In this document: piece by piece, positions 1-7,235 of the stretch | Numbering within the stretch: the stretch's first letter is position 1 | Layout of the letters: every line of letters begins with the position of its first letter | Program-made: the position numbers and the translations under genes | Assembly: GCF_001476815.1 (NCBI RefSeq) | Contig: NZ_LDSL01000033.1 | Location: 1 to 64,000 of the forward strand | Length of the DNA stretch: 64,000 nucleotides | Direction of reading: 5' to 3' | Origin: Pseudacidovorax intermedius | Lineage (GTDB): Bacteria; Pseudomonadota; Gammaproteobacteria; Burkholderiales; Burkholderiaceae_C | The notes under the pieces: model-generated | Told to the model about the DNA's origin: nothing | The model's input: only the letters and a program-made list of their open reading frames with translations | Database searches by the model: none

Positions 1-97
1 TAGTGCGTTCTCTTCTGTTTGTGTTATGAGAGAACGCCGCCCACCGAGATCCACACTGCCCTCTTCGCCGGACGCGTCAGAGGGGTATAAGAGACAG
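1..97 (+). other. Illumina Nextera P5 adapter remnant (non-genomic)
   Basis: Bases 34-56 match the end of the P5 flow-cell oligo at 20 of 23 positions. Bases 57-64 sit where an 8-base i5 index belongs. Bases 65-80 match the Nextera read-1 sequence at 13 of 16, and 79-97 match the Tn5 mosaic end, finishing in the intact stretch GTATAAGAGACAG. Order and spacing are those of a complete Nextera i5 adapter. Bases 1-33 are probably further synthetic sequence. Scattered mismatches suggest a low-quality consensus. Nothing biological should be annotated here. Confidence 0.93.
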
Positions 98-270
98 GCC
101 GTCACGGGCACGAATGTGGAATTGGGGGTGCCGCCACCGCCGCAGGCGGCCAGCGGCAGGGCGGCGCCCGCCGTGAGCAGGAACCGGCGGCGGCTGGCGC
201 CCTCGGGGGCGGCATTGCGCGCGACGGCGAGCGGGGGCGGGACGCAGGCGCGCGAACGCGGGTCTTTCAT
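98..270 (-). CDS. Exported lipoprotein, N-terminal fragment
   Basis: The reading frame opens at an ATG at 268-270 behind a clear AAGGAG ribosome site and runs to the adapter junction, so only the first 57 residues remain. They contain an arginine-rich stretch (RRRFLLTAG, residues 27-35), a hydrophobic segment, and a lipobox LPLAAC with the lipidated cysteine at residue 43, followed by GGGG. This is a signal peptide for a periplasmic lipoprotein, possibly Tat-exported. The mature domain is missing, so function cannot be told. It lies downstream of the LysR gene on the same strand. Confidence 0.7.
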
Positions 271-422
271 GCAAGGCTCCTTCGCTGGGCAGTCCCTGTG
301 AGGGACGATTGGGGTGTGCGGCCCAGTCTAGGAAGCGTCCGCGCGCAGGGACAGCCGTGCCGGCGCAAGACTGCGTTGCAGTTTTGGAGGTCTGGCGTGG
401 CCGCCTTCAGGCACTCCGCGCG

Positions 423-1346
423 TCAGTGCGGACTGCCGATTCGCGCCATCGCCAGGCACAACTCGTCAAGGAAAAGCCGACCTGCCACCGTGAGGTCGCG
501 GCGCGAGGGATAGAGCGCGTAGAGCTCCACATTCGGTGGTGCCCAGCCCGGCGCTATCACCTGCAGGCGGCCGGCTTTCACATCGGCCTCGCACAGCGAT
601 GCCGGCAATTGGGCGATGCCAAGCCCCGCCACGGCGGCGGCGCGGATCTGGATCAGGCTGTCGCTCACCAGGCGCGGCGTGAGCTCCAGCGTCATGCTGC
701 CCATCTGCGGATGGTGCAGCGGCCAGCGCGAAGGCTGGGCGCGGAAGCTCCAGCCGATGCCTGGACATTGCTGAAGTTCGGCCGGGCTGGTCGTGCCGGG
801 CAGCGTCTCGCACAAGGCGGGTGCCGCGGCAAGCACGTAGGGCACGACGGCGAGTCGGCGCACCACCAGGCTGGAGTCGCGCAGCGGTGTCGAGGTAGGG
901 CGGATCTGCAGGTCGGCCGGCTCGGCAAAAGCCGTGGCGCGCCCGTCTGTCGAATCGACCGTGATCGACACCTGCGGATGCCGCAGCGCGAAGTCGGTGG
1001 CCAGCGGGCCGACCACCATCGTGTTGAGCATCACGGGACAGGAGATGCGCAGAGCGCCCGAGGGTTCGCTGAGGCTGTCCTTGGCCTGCGACATGGCGCG
1101 CTGCGCCTCGTCCAGGATGCGCACGCCATGCTGGTGCATGCGCTGGCCGATGTCGGTGACGCGGAAGGCGCGCGAGCTGCGCACGATCAGGCTCACGCCC
1201 AGCTTGCGCTCCAGCGCGGCAATGCGCCGGCTCAGCCGCGAAACCGGGATGCCGCTGCGGTGGCTGGCCGCGCTGTAGCCGCCGGCATCGACCACGAGCG
1301 CCAGCACCGTCAGGTCGTCGGCGATGTCATGGGGACTGGGGGGCAT
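423..1346 (-). CDS. LysR-family transcriptional regulator
   Basis: The 307-residue length is typical of the family. The N-terminus is a winged helix (residues about 10-65, with SAASHRSGIPVSRLSRRIAALE as recognition region) followed by the linker helix and a two-lobed effector domain. The motif LGVSLIVRSSRAFRVTDIG is the usual LysR wing. It is probably the AaeR/DsdC-like subgroup with a GMPVSRLSRRI-type helix. The gene faces away from the catabolic cluster beginning at 1930, across a 583-base gap, so it could regulate that cluster or the lipoprotein gene at 270. The effector is unknown. Confidence 0.9.
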   Translation of the reverse strand: MPPSPHDIADDLTVLALVVDAGGYSAASHRSGIPVSRLSRRIAALERKLGVSLIVRSSRAFRVTDIGQRMHQHGVRILDEAQRAMSQAKDSLSEPSGALRISCPVMLNTMVVGPLATDFALRHPQVSITVDSTDGRATAFAEPADLQIRPTSTPLRDSSLVVRRLAVVPYVLAAAPALCETLPGTTSPAELQQCPGIGWSFRAQPSRWPLHHPQMGSMTLELTPRLVSDSLIQIRAAAVAGLGIAQLPASLCEADVKAGRLQVIAPGWAPPNVELYALYPSRRDLTVAGRLFLDELCLAMARIGSPH

Positions 1347-1929
1347 GGGCAGAATCCGGGTGCTTTGGGCTGGGCGAGTCGCGAAAGGGCTGGGCGCAGC
1401 ATAGGGGCGCAGGGGACCATGCCGACCCCATGCAAACCCCGCGCCGGCTGCGCTAGCGGCATGGCCGCGCGCCGCGGTTGGCGCTCAAGGAAAGTCGAGT
1501 CGATGGCGCTGGAAGGCCGGCGCACGGCTGTTGCGTGCAGGCGCCGGGACTCTCATCGCCGACGCTGCGCGCCGTGGGCTGGATCTGCCCATCACCGACG
1601 CCAACGAGCGGCGCCAGGTGGGCAGGAACATCGGCAGATTCCAGGCGTTGCAGCAGGCGCCGGCCACGCTCAGCTGCAAGGTCGCGGCTCGGGCGAACGA
1701 GCTCGCATGCTGGTCTCAGGCAGGAACCGGTCGCCCGCAAACCTGGCAGACGCTCCTTCCCACCCAACACTGCGGTCCCTGGCTACCGTAGGCGCCAGGC
1801 GGTCGGGCAACACCCGTGTGCGCATGTGTGTCGCCCTGCGCCAATAAGTTGTCGTTCCGAAGCAATAGCGGCTGCCAGGTCCAGGCTTACGCTTCACATC
1901 GCTGGTTCATAAACACAAGGAGACAAGCG
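1347..1929. other. Intergenic region, no convincing intact gene
   Basis: This 583-base gap separates the LysR gene from the SDR gene. Open frames exist on both strands but lack ribosome sites and recognisable domains. A plus-strand frame at about 1549-1660 reads TLIADAARRGLDLPITDANE, faintly like the C-terminal domain of 3-hydroxyisobutyrate-type dehydrogenases, and could be a gene scrap, but I cannot support it further. The last 60 bases should carry the promoter of the 1930 cluster. A weak candidate is TTACGC at 1887-1892 with CATAAA at 1909-1914, 16 bases apart. Confidence 0.45.
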
Positions 1930-2703
1930 ATGCGACTGCAAGGACGAGTGGCGATGGTCACAGGCGCGGCGATGGGTATGGGGCAGGCCTTCGCCCAGCG
2001 TCTAGCGAGAGAAGGCGCAGCGGTCGTGCTGACCGATGTGGACGAGGCCAATGGCGAGGCCGCCGCGCGAGAGATTCGCGAGCGCGGCGGTATCGCTGCC
2101 TTTCGGGCGCTGGATGTGCGCTCTCCAACTGCATGGGATGAGGCAATCCATTTCGTACGGGCCGACTTCAAGAAGCTGGACGTGCTGGTCAACAACGCCG
2201 GCGTCGGCATCGTGGGTTCCATCGTCGATTGTTCCCTCGAGGACTGGAACCGCAGCATCGGCGTCAACCTGACCGGCGTGTTCCTGGGCTGCAAGAGTGC
2301 GATCCCCCTGATGGCCAGTGGCGGTGGAGGGTCGATCATCAACATTGCGTCGATCTGGGCGATGGCCGCGGACCAGTTGGCAGCGGGGTACTGCGCCAGC
2401 AAGGGCGGGGTGCGCAGCCTCACCAAATCGGCAGCGCTCTACTGCGCGGCGCAGGGCAACGGCGTGCGTGTGAACTCGGTGCATCCGGGCTTCGTGCAGA
2501 CGCCCATGGTCGACAACGCCGGCGCCAGCATGCCGGAAGCGGAGGCTCAGGCCTATGCCGCGCGCACCGTCGGCCGGGTGCCACTGGGCCGCATCGGCAC
2601 ACCGCAGGACATCGAAGGCGTCGTGGCTTTCCTGGCCTCGGACGACTCGCTGTTCATGGCGGGCTCGGAGCTGGTGGTCGACGGCGGACAGCTTTGCCAC
2701 TGA
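1930..2703 (+). CDS. Short-chain dehydrogenase/reductase
   Basis: A 257-residue classical SDR. The cofactor motif TGAAMGMG lies at residues 11-18, the NNAG motif follows at about 86, and the catalytic Ser and YxxxK (GYCASKGG) are present, with the C-terminal VDGG expected of the family. The chosen ATG is preceded by AAGGAGAC at the right distance; frames extending further upstream have no such site. It should oxidise an alcohol or reduce a ketone with NAD(P)H in the cytoplasm. It is the first gene of a run that continues with a sugar-type importer, a second SDR, a monooxygenase and an aldehyde dehydrogenase. Substrate unknown. Confidence 0.9.
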   Translation: MRLQGRVAMVTGAAMGMGQAFAQRLAREGAAVVLTDVDEANGEAAAREIRERGGIAAFRALDVRSPTAWDEAIHFVRADFKKLDVLVNNAGVGIVGSIVDCSLEDWNRSIGVNLTGVFLGCKSAIPLMASGGGGSIINIASIWAMAADQLAAGYCASKGGVRSLTKSAALYCAAQGNGVRVNSVHPGFVQTPMVDNAGASMPEAEAQAYAARTVGRVPLGRIGTPQDIEGVVAFLASDDSLFMAGSELVVDGGQLCH

Positions 2704-2717
2704 TCTCGACCCCCTAG

Positions 2718-2735
2718 CGGCAGGCCTTCCTGCCG
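2718..2735 (+). other. Intercistronic hairpin
   Basis: A perfect 7-base stem (CGGCAGG / CCTGCCG) with a CCTT loop lies between the SDR gene and the receptor gene. No T-run follows, so it is not a standard terminator. Such hairpins often protect or separate messages within an operon, which would fit the high expression usual for periplasmic receptors. The role is inferred. Confidence 0.4.
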
Positions 2736-2790
2736 ACGCGGCGATGCGCACGGCAAGCGCAGCCGCCCTCATCATTTCAAGGAGACATCC

Positions 2791-3786
2791 ATGAGCCTGT
2801 TCACTCGGCACGGCGGAGCCTTTCTGTCCGCCAGCCTCATCGCGCTGTTCGCAGCAGCGCTGCCCGCCAGCGCCAAGTCTTCCAAAGACAACCTCAAGGT
2901 TGGCGTGATCGCCTTCACCTACAGCTCTCCGGCCGTGCAGGCCATGGCCGACGCGGCGATGGCGGACTGCAAGCAGCGTGGCTGGACCTGCGAATTGTTC
3001 GACGGCAAAGGTGACCCGGTCGCCACGAGCAACGCAGGGGTCAACTTCGTTAACCGCAAATTCGATGCGGTGGTCAATGCCGTGTCCGACAACAACCAAC
3101 TCGGCACGGTGATCAAGGCGGCGAACGCGGCTGGCATCCCTTACGTGTCCATCTTCTCGGGCGACGCGCCTGGCATCACGGCGGACATTGGCAGCAGCGG
3201 CGTCGTGCAGGGGGCACTGATCGGTGGGGAGGTGCGCAGCGCCATCGGCTTGGAAGGCCAAGTCGCCGTTGTCAACTGGAACGTGTTGCCAGTACTGCGC
3301 GAGCGCTCCCGCGGCCTGAAGGCGACGATGGCCGATGACAAGAACATCAAGATCGTCGAGGTTGAAGTCAAGGTGCCCGGCTATGTGGAGGACGCCTATT
3401 CGAAGCTGCTCACGCTGCTGCAGAGCAACAAGAACGTCAAGGCGGTCGTGGTCGGGTGGAATGAGCTGGCACCGGCGGCTGTGCGTGCCATCGAGCAGCT
3501 GGGTCTGAAGGACAAGGTCCGCGTCTACGGTTACGACGCCATCGCGCCGGCGTTCGAGTTGATGCGCAAGGGCTCACCGCTGGCGATGGTCGTCGGCTTC
3601 AGCAACGACGAAGCCGGCAGGTCGGCGATGCGCACTGTTGCGGAAACGGTCGACGGACGGCCCACACCCTTCAAGGCGCTCATGCTGCGGTCCTGCCTGT
3701 TCACGCGCGACAACATGCCGGCGCCGGGACAGGAGCCCAATTACGAAACCTGCACGCCGTTCACCGCAGAGCTGCGCCGCAAATGA
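2791..3786 (+). CDS. Ribose-type ABC transporter substrate-binding protein
   Basis: A 331-residue periplasmic receptor of the Peripla_BP_4 (ribose/galactose) family. A signal peptide of about 28 residues ends at PASA, and the mature protein begins with the family's KVGVIAFTYSSP strand. Two alpha/beta lobes follow. The start has a strong AAGGAGAC site. Its stop overlaps the ATPase start by four bases (ATGA), so receptor and ATPase are translationally coupled. The family binds sugars, polyols and other small molecules; the oxidative enzymes downstream suggest the ligand may be a polyol or cyclic compound, which is inference. Confidence 0.88.
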   Translation: MSLFTRHGGAFLSASLIALFAAALPASAKSSKDNLKVGVIAFTYSSPAVQAMADAAMADCKQRGWTCELFDGKGDPVATSNAGVNFVNRKFDAVVNAVSDNNQLGTVIKAANAAGIPYVSIFSGDAPGITADIGSSGVVQGALIGGEVRSAIGLEGQVAVVNWNVLPVLRERSRGLKATMADDKNIKIVEVEVKVPGYVEDAYSKLLTLLQSNKNVKAVVVGWNELAPAAVRAIEQLGLKDKVRVYGYDAIAPAFELMRKGSPLAMVVGFSNDEAGRSAMRTVAETVDGRPTPFKALMLRSCLFTRDNMPAPGQEPNYETCTPFTAELRRK

Positions 3787-5378
3787 GCAATCCTCTTGGC
3801 CACGAGGCCGCTGACACGGCAGAGGTTCTTCAGGCGGTAGGCATCGTCAAGGAGTTCGGCACCCACCGGGTACTCGACGACGTGTCGTTCAGCCTGCGCG
3901 CGGGCCAGATTCATGCGCTTCTCGGCGAGAACGGCGCCGGCAAGTCGACGCTCATCAAGATCCTGACGGGGGTCCACGAGGCCACCGCAGGCGAGATCCG
4001 AGTGCACGGCCGGCCGGTGCAGATCACCAGCCCGCACGACGCCCAGGCCGCGGGCATCGCGGTGGTTCACCAGCACGGCAACCTGATCGCGTCGATGACG
4101 GTCCAAGAGAACCTGATGCTCGGTCGCCGGTTGCCCCGACGCGGGGGTGTGCTGATCGACTGGCACCACGTGGCCCGCCATGCGCGCGAGCTGCTCGGCC
4201 GGCTGCAACTGGATGTCGATCCTCAGGCCTACGCGGGCGAACTGCGCGCCGACCAGATGGCGATGGTGTCCATTGCCAAGGCCCTGTCGCTGGACGCGAA
4301 GGTGATCGTGCTGGACGAGCCGACCGCCGCGCTGTCGCCCGGTGAGGTCGATGTGCTTTTCGGCCACATGAGGCGCCTGGCGGAGCAGGGGCACGCGTTC
4401 GTTTTCGTCAGCCATCGCCTTAACGAGATCTTCGAAGTGGCGGACAGTGCAACGGTACTGCGCGACGGAAAGGTCGCGTGGCGCTGCATGCACCGGGAAG
4501 GGTTGAATCGGGCCGATGTGGTGTCGGCGATCCTCGGCAAGACCAACAGCGCGCTCGCGGCCACCCCGGCAGGGCGGCCGCAAGCGCCCAAGCCCGTGCT
4601 GCTGGAGGTCTCGGGGCTCAGTGCGCGCCACGTTGTGGACTGCAGCTTCCGTGCGACGCAAGGTGAGATCCTGGGGCTGGCGGGCCTCCCTGACAGCGGG
4701 GCCGAGGCGACGCTCGACGCCCTGTACGGTCGGCTGCGCCAGACTGGCGGCGACATCCACCTTTCTGGCCGGCGGGTCAGGCTAAGCTCGCCGCGCGAAG
4801 CGGTCCGACAGGGCTTCGCCCTGGTTCCCAAGGACCGGCTGGGCGAGGCCGTCGTCTATGGGTTCTCCGTGCGCCAGAACATTTCGCTGCCGTCGCTGCA
4901 CCGGTTTCTCGTCGATCCGGTCACGCGCATCGTCAACCAGGCCGCGGAACGCCGCGCGGCACGCGACCTGGCGAAGCGCCTGCATGTCAGGGCCACGAGC
5001 GTCGACGCCGACATCGGTGCGTTGAGCGGGGGCAACCAGCAGAAGTGCGTGCTGGCACGCTGGGTGGCAACGGGGGCCAAGGTGTTCCTGCTGAACTCCC
5101 CAACGGCCGCCGTCGACATCGGCGCCAAAGCCGAAATCTACGACCTGCTCCGGGCAATCGCACGCGACGGCGCTTCGGTGCTGTTTACCTCGACCGAGAT
5201 GGACGAATACATGCGCGTGTGCGACCGCGTCCTGGTGTTTCATCGCGGCCGCATCGTGGCCGAAGTCGACGGCCCCGAGATGAACGAGTCGAACCTCCTG
5301 AACCTTGCGTTGGGCGAGCGGACCACCGATGCCGCCCCGCGCCGAACTTCCCCCGAATTCGCTGCGAGCCTGCCATGA
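3783..5378 (+). CDS. Ribose-type ABC transporter ATPase (two nucleotide-binding domains)
   Basis: A 531-residue RbsA/XylG-like tandem ATPase. Domain 1 has an intact Walker A (GENGAGKST, about residue 55) and Walker B (VIVLDEPTAAL), but its signature reads LRADQ instead of LSxGQ. Domain 2 has the degenerate Walker A usual for the family (GLPDSGAEAT) and a canonical signature LSGGNQQK. Its Walker B reads FLLNSPTAAVD, so the usual Asp-Glu pair is replaced by Asn-Ser. This implies that ATP is hydrolysed at only one composite site. It overlaps the preceding receptor and the following permease by four bases each. Confidence 0.92.
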   Translation: MSNPLGHEAADTAEVLQAVGIVKEFGTHRVLDDVSFSLRAGQIHALLGENGAGKSTLIKILTGVHEATAGEIRVHGRPVQITSPHDAQAAGIAVVHQHGNLIASMTVQENLMLGRRLPRRGGVLIDWHHVARHARELLGRLQLDVDPQAYAGELRADQMAMVSIAKALSLDAKVIVLDEPTAALSPGEVDVLFGHMRRLAEQGHAFVFVSHRLNEIFEVADSATVLRDGKVAWRCMHREGLNRADVVSAILGKTNSALAATPAGRPQAPKPVLLEVSGLSARHVVDCSFRATQGEILGLAGLPDSGAEATLDALYGRLRQTGGDIHLSGRRVRLSSPREAVRQGFALVPKDRLGEAVVYGFSVRQNISLPSLHRFLVDPVTRIVNQAAERRAARDLAKRLHVRATSVDADIGALSGGNQQKCVLARWVATGAKVFLLNSPTAAVDIGAKAEIYDLLRAIARDGASVLFTSTEMDEYMRVCDRVLVFHRGRIVAEVDGPEMNESNLLNLALGERTTDAAPRRTSPEFAASLP

Positions 5379-6382
5379 CCACTGCCAACGTCAAATTTTC
5401 CGCGCATACGGCCACCCGATCGGGCCCTGTCGACTGGCGGCGTCTGCTGGCACGCCAGGGGACCATCGCCTCGCTCTTCCTGCTGGTTGCGGGCTTCAGC
5501 ATCGCCAGTCCGGATGTATTCGCAACACGGATCAACCTGCTGAACGTGCTGAACCAAGCGGCGATTCTGCTAATCATCTCGGCAGGACTGACCGTCTGCT
5601 TGGTCATGGGTCTTTACGACCTGTCGATCTCTGCGCTGGCCACCGTGGGCAACTACGCCATCTGCGCGTTGCTCCTCTCCCAAGGCGCCGAGCCGCACGT
5701 CTGGCTGAGCATCGCCGGCGTGCTGGCCGTGTGCGCGGTGGTCGGAGTAGCCAGCGGCGCGATCGTCAGCTATCTCGGTGTCTCGGCTTTCATCGAGACG
5801 CTGGCGATGGGCTCCATCCTCACAGGCGTGGTGCTCGGGTATTCGGACTCCCGGACCATCATCGGCGGCATTCCTGATGCGTTCCTTGCACTCGGCCAGC
5901 AAAACACGCTCGGGGTGCCGAATCCGGTTTGGGTGATGGTGGTGGTGGTCGCCGCCCTGTGGTTGCTCCTGGAACACACGCAGACCGGGCGCAACCTCTA
6001 CGCCATCGGCGGCAACGCCGAGGCCGCCAAGCTTTCGGGCATCGCCGTCAAGCGCTATGCGCTGCTGGCTCTGGGCATCTCGGCCGTGTGCGCCGGCATC
6101 GGCGGAATGATCGCCGCGGCCAACCTGGGCGCTGGACGGCCAACCGGCGTCGGCGATGCCTACCTGCTCAATGCCTTCGCGGCCTCGTTCATCGGCGCAT
6201 CGACGCTGCGTCCGGGCCAGTTCCACATCCTCGGCACCCTGGTCGGCGTGTTGATCATCGGCGTCATCAACAACGGCTTGTCGGTGATCGGCGTGCCCAC
6301 CTTCTGGCAGTACATCGTGCAAGGGGTGCTGCTCATCGTTGCCTTGTTCGGAGCGGGCGTGATGTCCGGCCGCAAGGCGTAG
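5375..6382 (+). CDS. Ribose-type ABC transporter permease
   Basis: A 335-residue inner-membrane permease of the RbsC/BPD_transp_2 family, with about 9-10 hydrophobic segments. The stretch ending GAFVGGRN-like in relatives is here RNLYAIGGNAEAAKLSGI, the cytoplasmic coupling loop conserved in this family. The ATG at 5375 overlaps the ATPase stop (ATGA), which fixes the start; longer frames would run inside the ATPase gene. A single permease gene implies a homodimer. Together with the receptor and ATPase it forms one complete importer. Confidence 0.92.
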   Translation: MTTANVKFSAHTATRSGPVDWRRLLARQGTIASLFLLVAGFSIASPDVFATRINLLNVLNQAAILLIISAGLTVCLVMGLYDLSISALATVGNYAICALLLSQGAEPHVWLSIAGVLAVCAVVGVASGAIVSYLGVSAFIETLAMGSILTGVVLGYSDSRTIIGGIPDAFLALGQQNTLGVPNPVWVMVVVVAALWLLLEHTQTGRNLYAIGGNAEAAKLSGIAVKRYALLALGISAVCAGIGGMIAAANLGAGRPTGVGDAYLLNAFAASFIGASTLRPGQFHILGTLVGVLIIGVINNGLSVIGVPTFWQYIVQGVLLIVALFGAGVMSGRKA

Positions 6383-6408
6383 TCGTCCCCAAAAGGAAGG
6401 AAACCGAA

Positions 6409-7197
6409 ATGCAAAAGACTCTCGAGGGCCGCTCGGCCATCGTCACCGGTGCCGCCCGCGGCATCGGAGAAGCGCTGGCACGTGAACTGGCTACACATGG
6501 CGCGCAGGTCATGGTGGCGGACATCAACGAGGCCGGTGCAGACGCCGTCGCACGCGACATCGTCCGCGCCGGGGGACGCGCCATGGCGACCTCCGTGGAT
6601 GTCACCCGGCGGGAGACCGTGGTCAAGATGATCGATCAGGCCGTCACCGCCTTCGGCGGTCTGGACTGCATGGTCAACAACGCCGGCGTGGTTCAAGGCA
6701 AGGCGCTGATGTCGATCACGGAGGTCGAATGGCACCGCATCATGGACACCAACGCGCTGGGTGTGCTGATTGGCATGCAGGAGGCGGCAAAGGTGATGAT
6801 CGCCCAGGGCCGCGGTGGAAAGATCATCAACACGGCATCGATCGCCGGCAAGCAGGGCTACAGGGAGCTGGCGCACTACTGCGCCAGCAAGGCTGCGGTC
6901 ATCTCCTTGACGCAGGCGGCAGCCAAGGACTTCGGGCCGCACAAGATCAACGTCAATGCCATCTGCCCTGGCATCGTCGACACCGACATGTGGAAGGTGC
7001 TGGGCGACGGCTTTCACAAGGAAGGCTGGACCACCGACCCCGGCCAGGCATTCGAGGCTCAGTCCGCACTTGCGGTGCTGGGCCGTGCCTCGGTTCCACG
7101 AGATCTGGCGGGAATCACCCGCTTTCTCGCCTCTTCCGAGTCTGACTTCATCACCGGCCAGTCGATCGTCGTCGATGGCGGCATGGCCTTCAGCTGA
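6409..7197 (+). CDS. Short-chain dehydrogenase/reductase (polyol or acetoin reductase-like)
   Basis: A 262-residue classical SDR distinct from the one at 1930. TGAARGIG at residues 12-19 binds the cofactor. NNAGVV, the catalytic Ser in NTASIAGKQG, and YCASK (YxxxK) are present. The C-terminal half, NVNAICPGIVDTDMW with a long loop before the VDGG end, resembles sorbitol/meso-butanediol dehydrogenases (SmoS, BudC type). An AAGGAAGG-like site precedes the ATG. It follows the permease by 26 bases and so is in the same transcript. A polyol substrate is plausible but not proven. Confidence 0.88.
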   Translation: MQKTLEGRSAIVTGAARGIGEALARELATHGAQVMVADINEAGADAVARDIVRAGGRAMATSVDVTRRETVVKMIDQAVTAFGGLDCMVNNAGVVQGKALMSITEVEWHRIMDTNALGVLIGMQEAAKVMIAQGRGGKIINTASIAGKQGYRELAHYCASKAAVISLTQAAAKDFGPHKINVNAICPGIVDTDMWKVLGDGFHKEGWTTDPGQAFEAQSALAVLGRASVPRDLAGITRFLASSESDFITGQSIVVDGGMAFS

Positions 7198-7235
7198 TCC
7201 GTCCCGCACTGCTGCTTAGACAAGGAGACTTCCCC

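Noticed and set aside
1549-1791. Possible 3-hydroxyisobutyrate-dehydrogenase C-terminal remnant
   Set aside because: Only one stretch of about 20 residues is suggestive; no Rossmann domain or further motif follows. Mentioned under the gap but not called as a gene.
309-1847. A long plus-strand open frame of 512 codons through the LysR gene
   Set aside because: It runs antisense to a well-supported LysR gene and has no domain or ribosome site. High GC content opens long antisense frames throughout this window.
2002-3261. Long minus-strand frame over the SDR and receptor genes
   Set aside because: It is antisense to two clear genes and rich in His, Arg and Gln as GC-rich shadows are; nothing recognisable.
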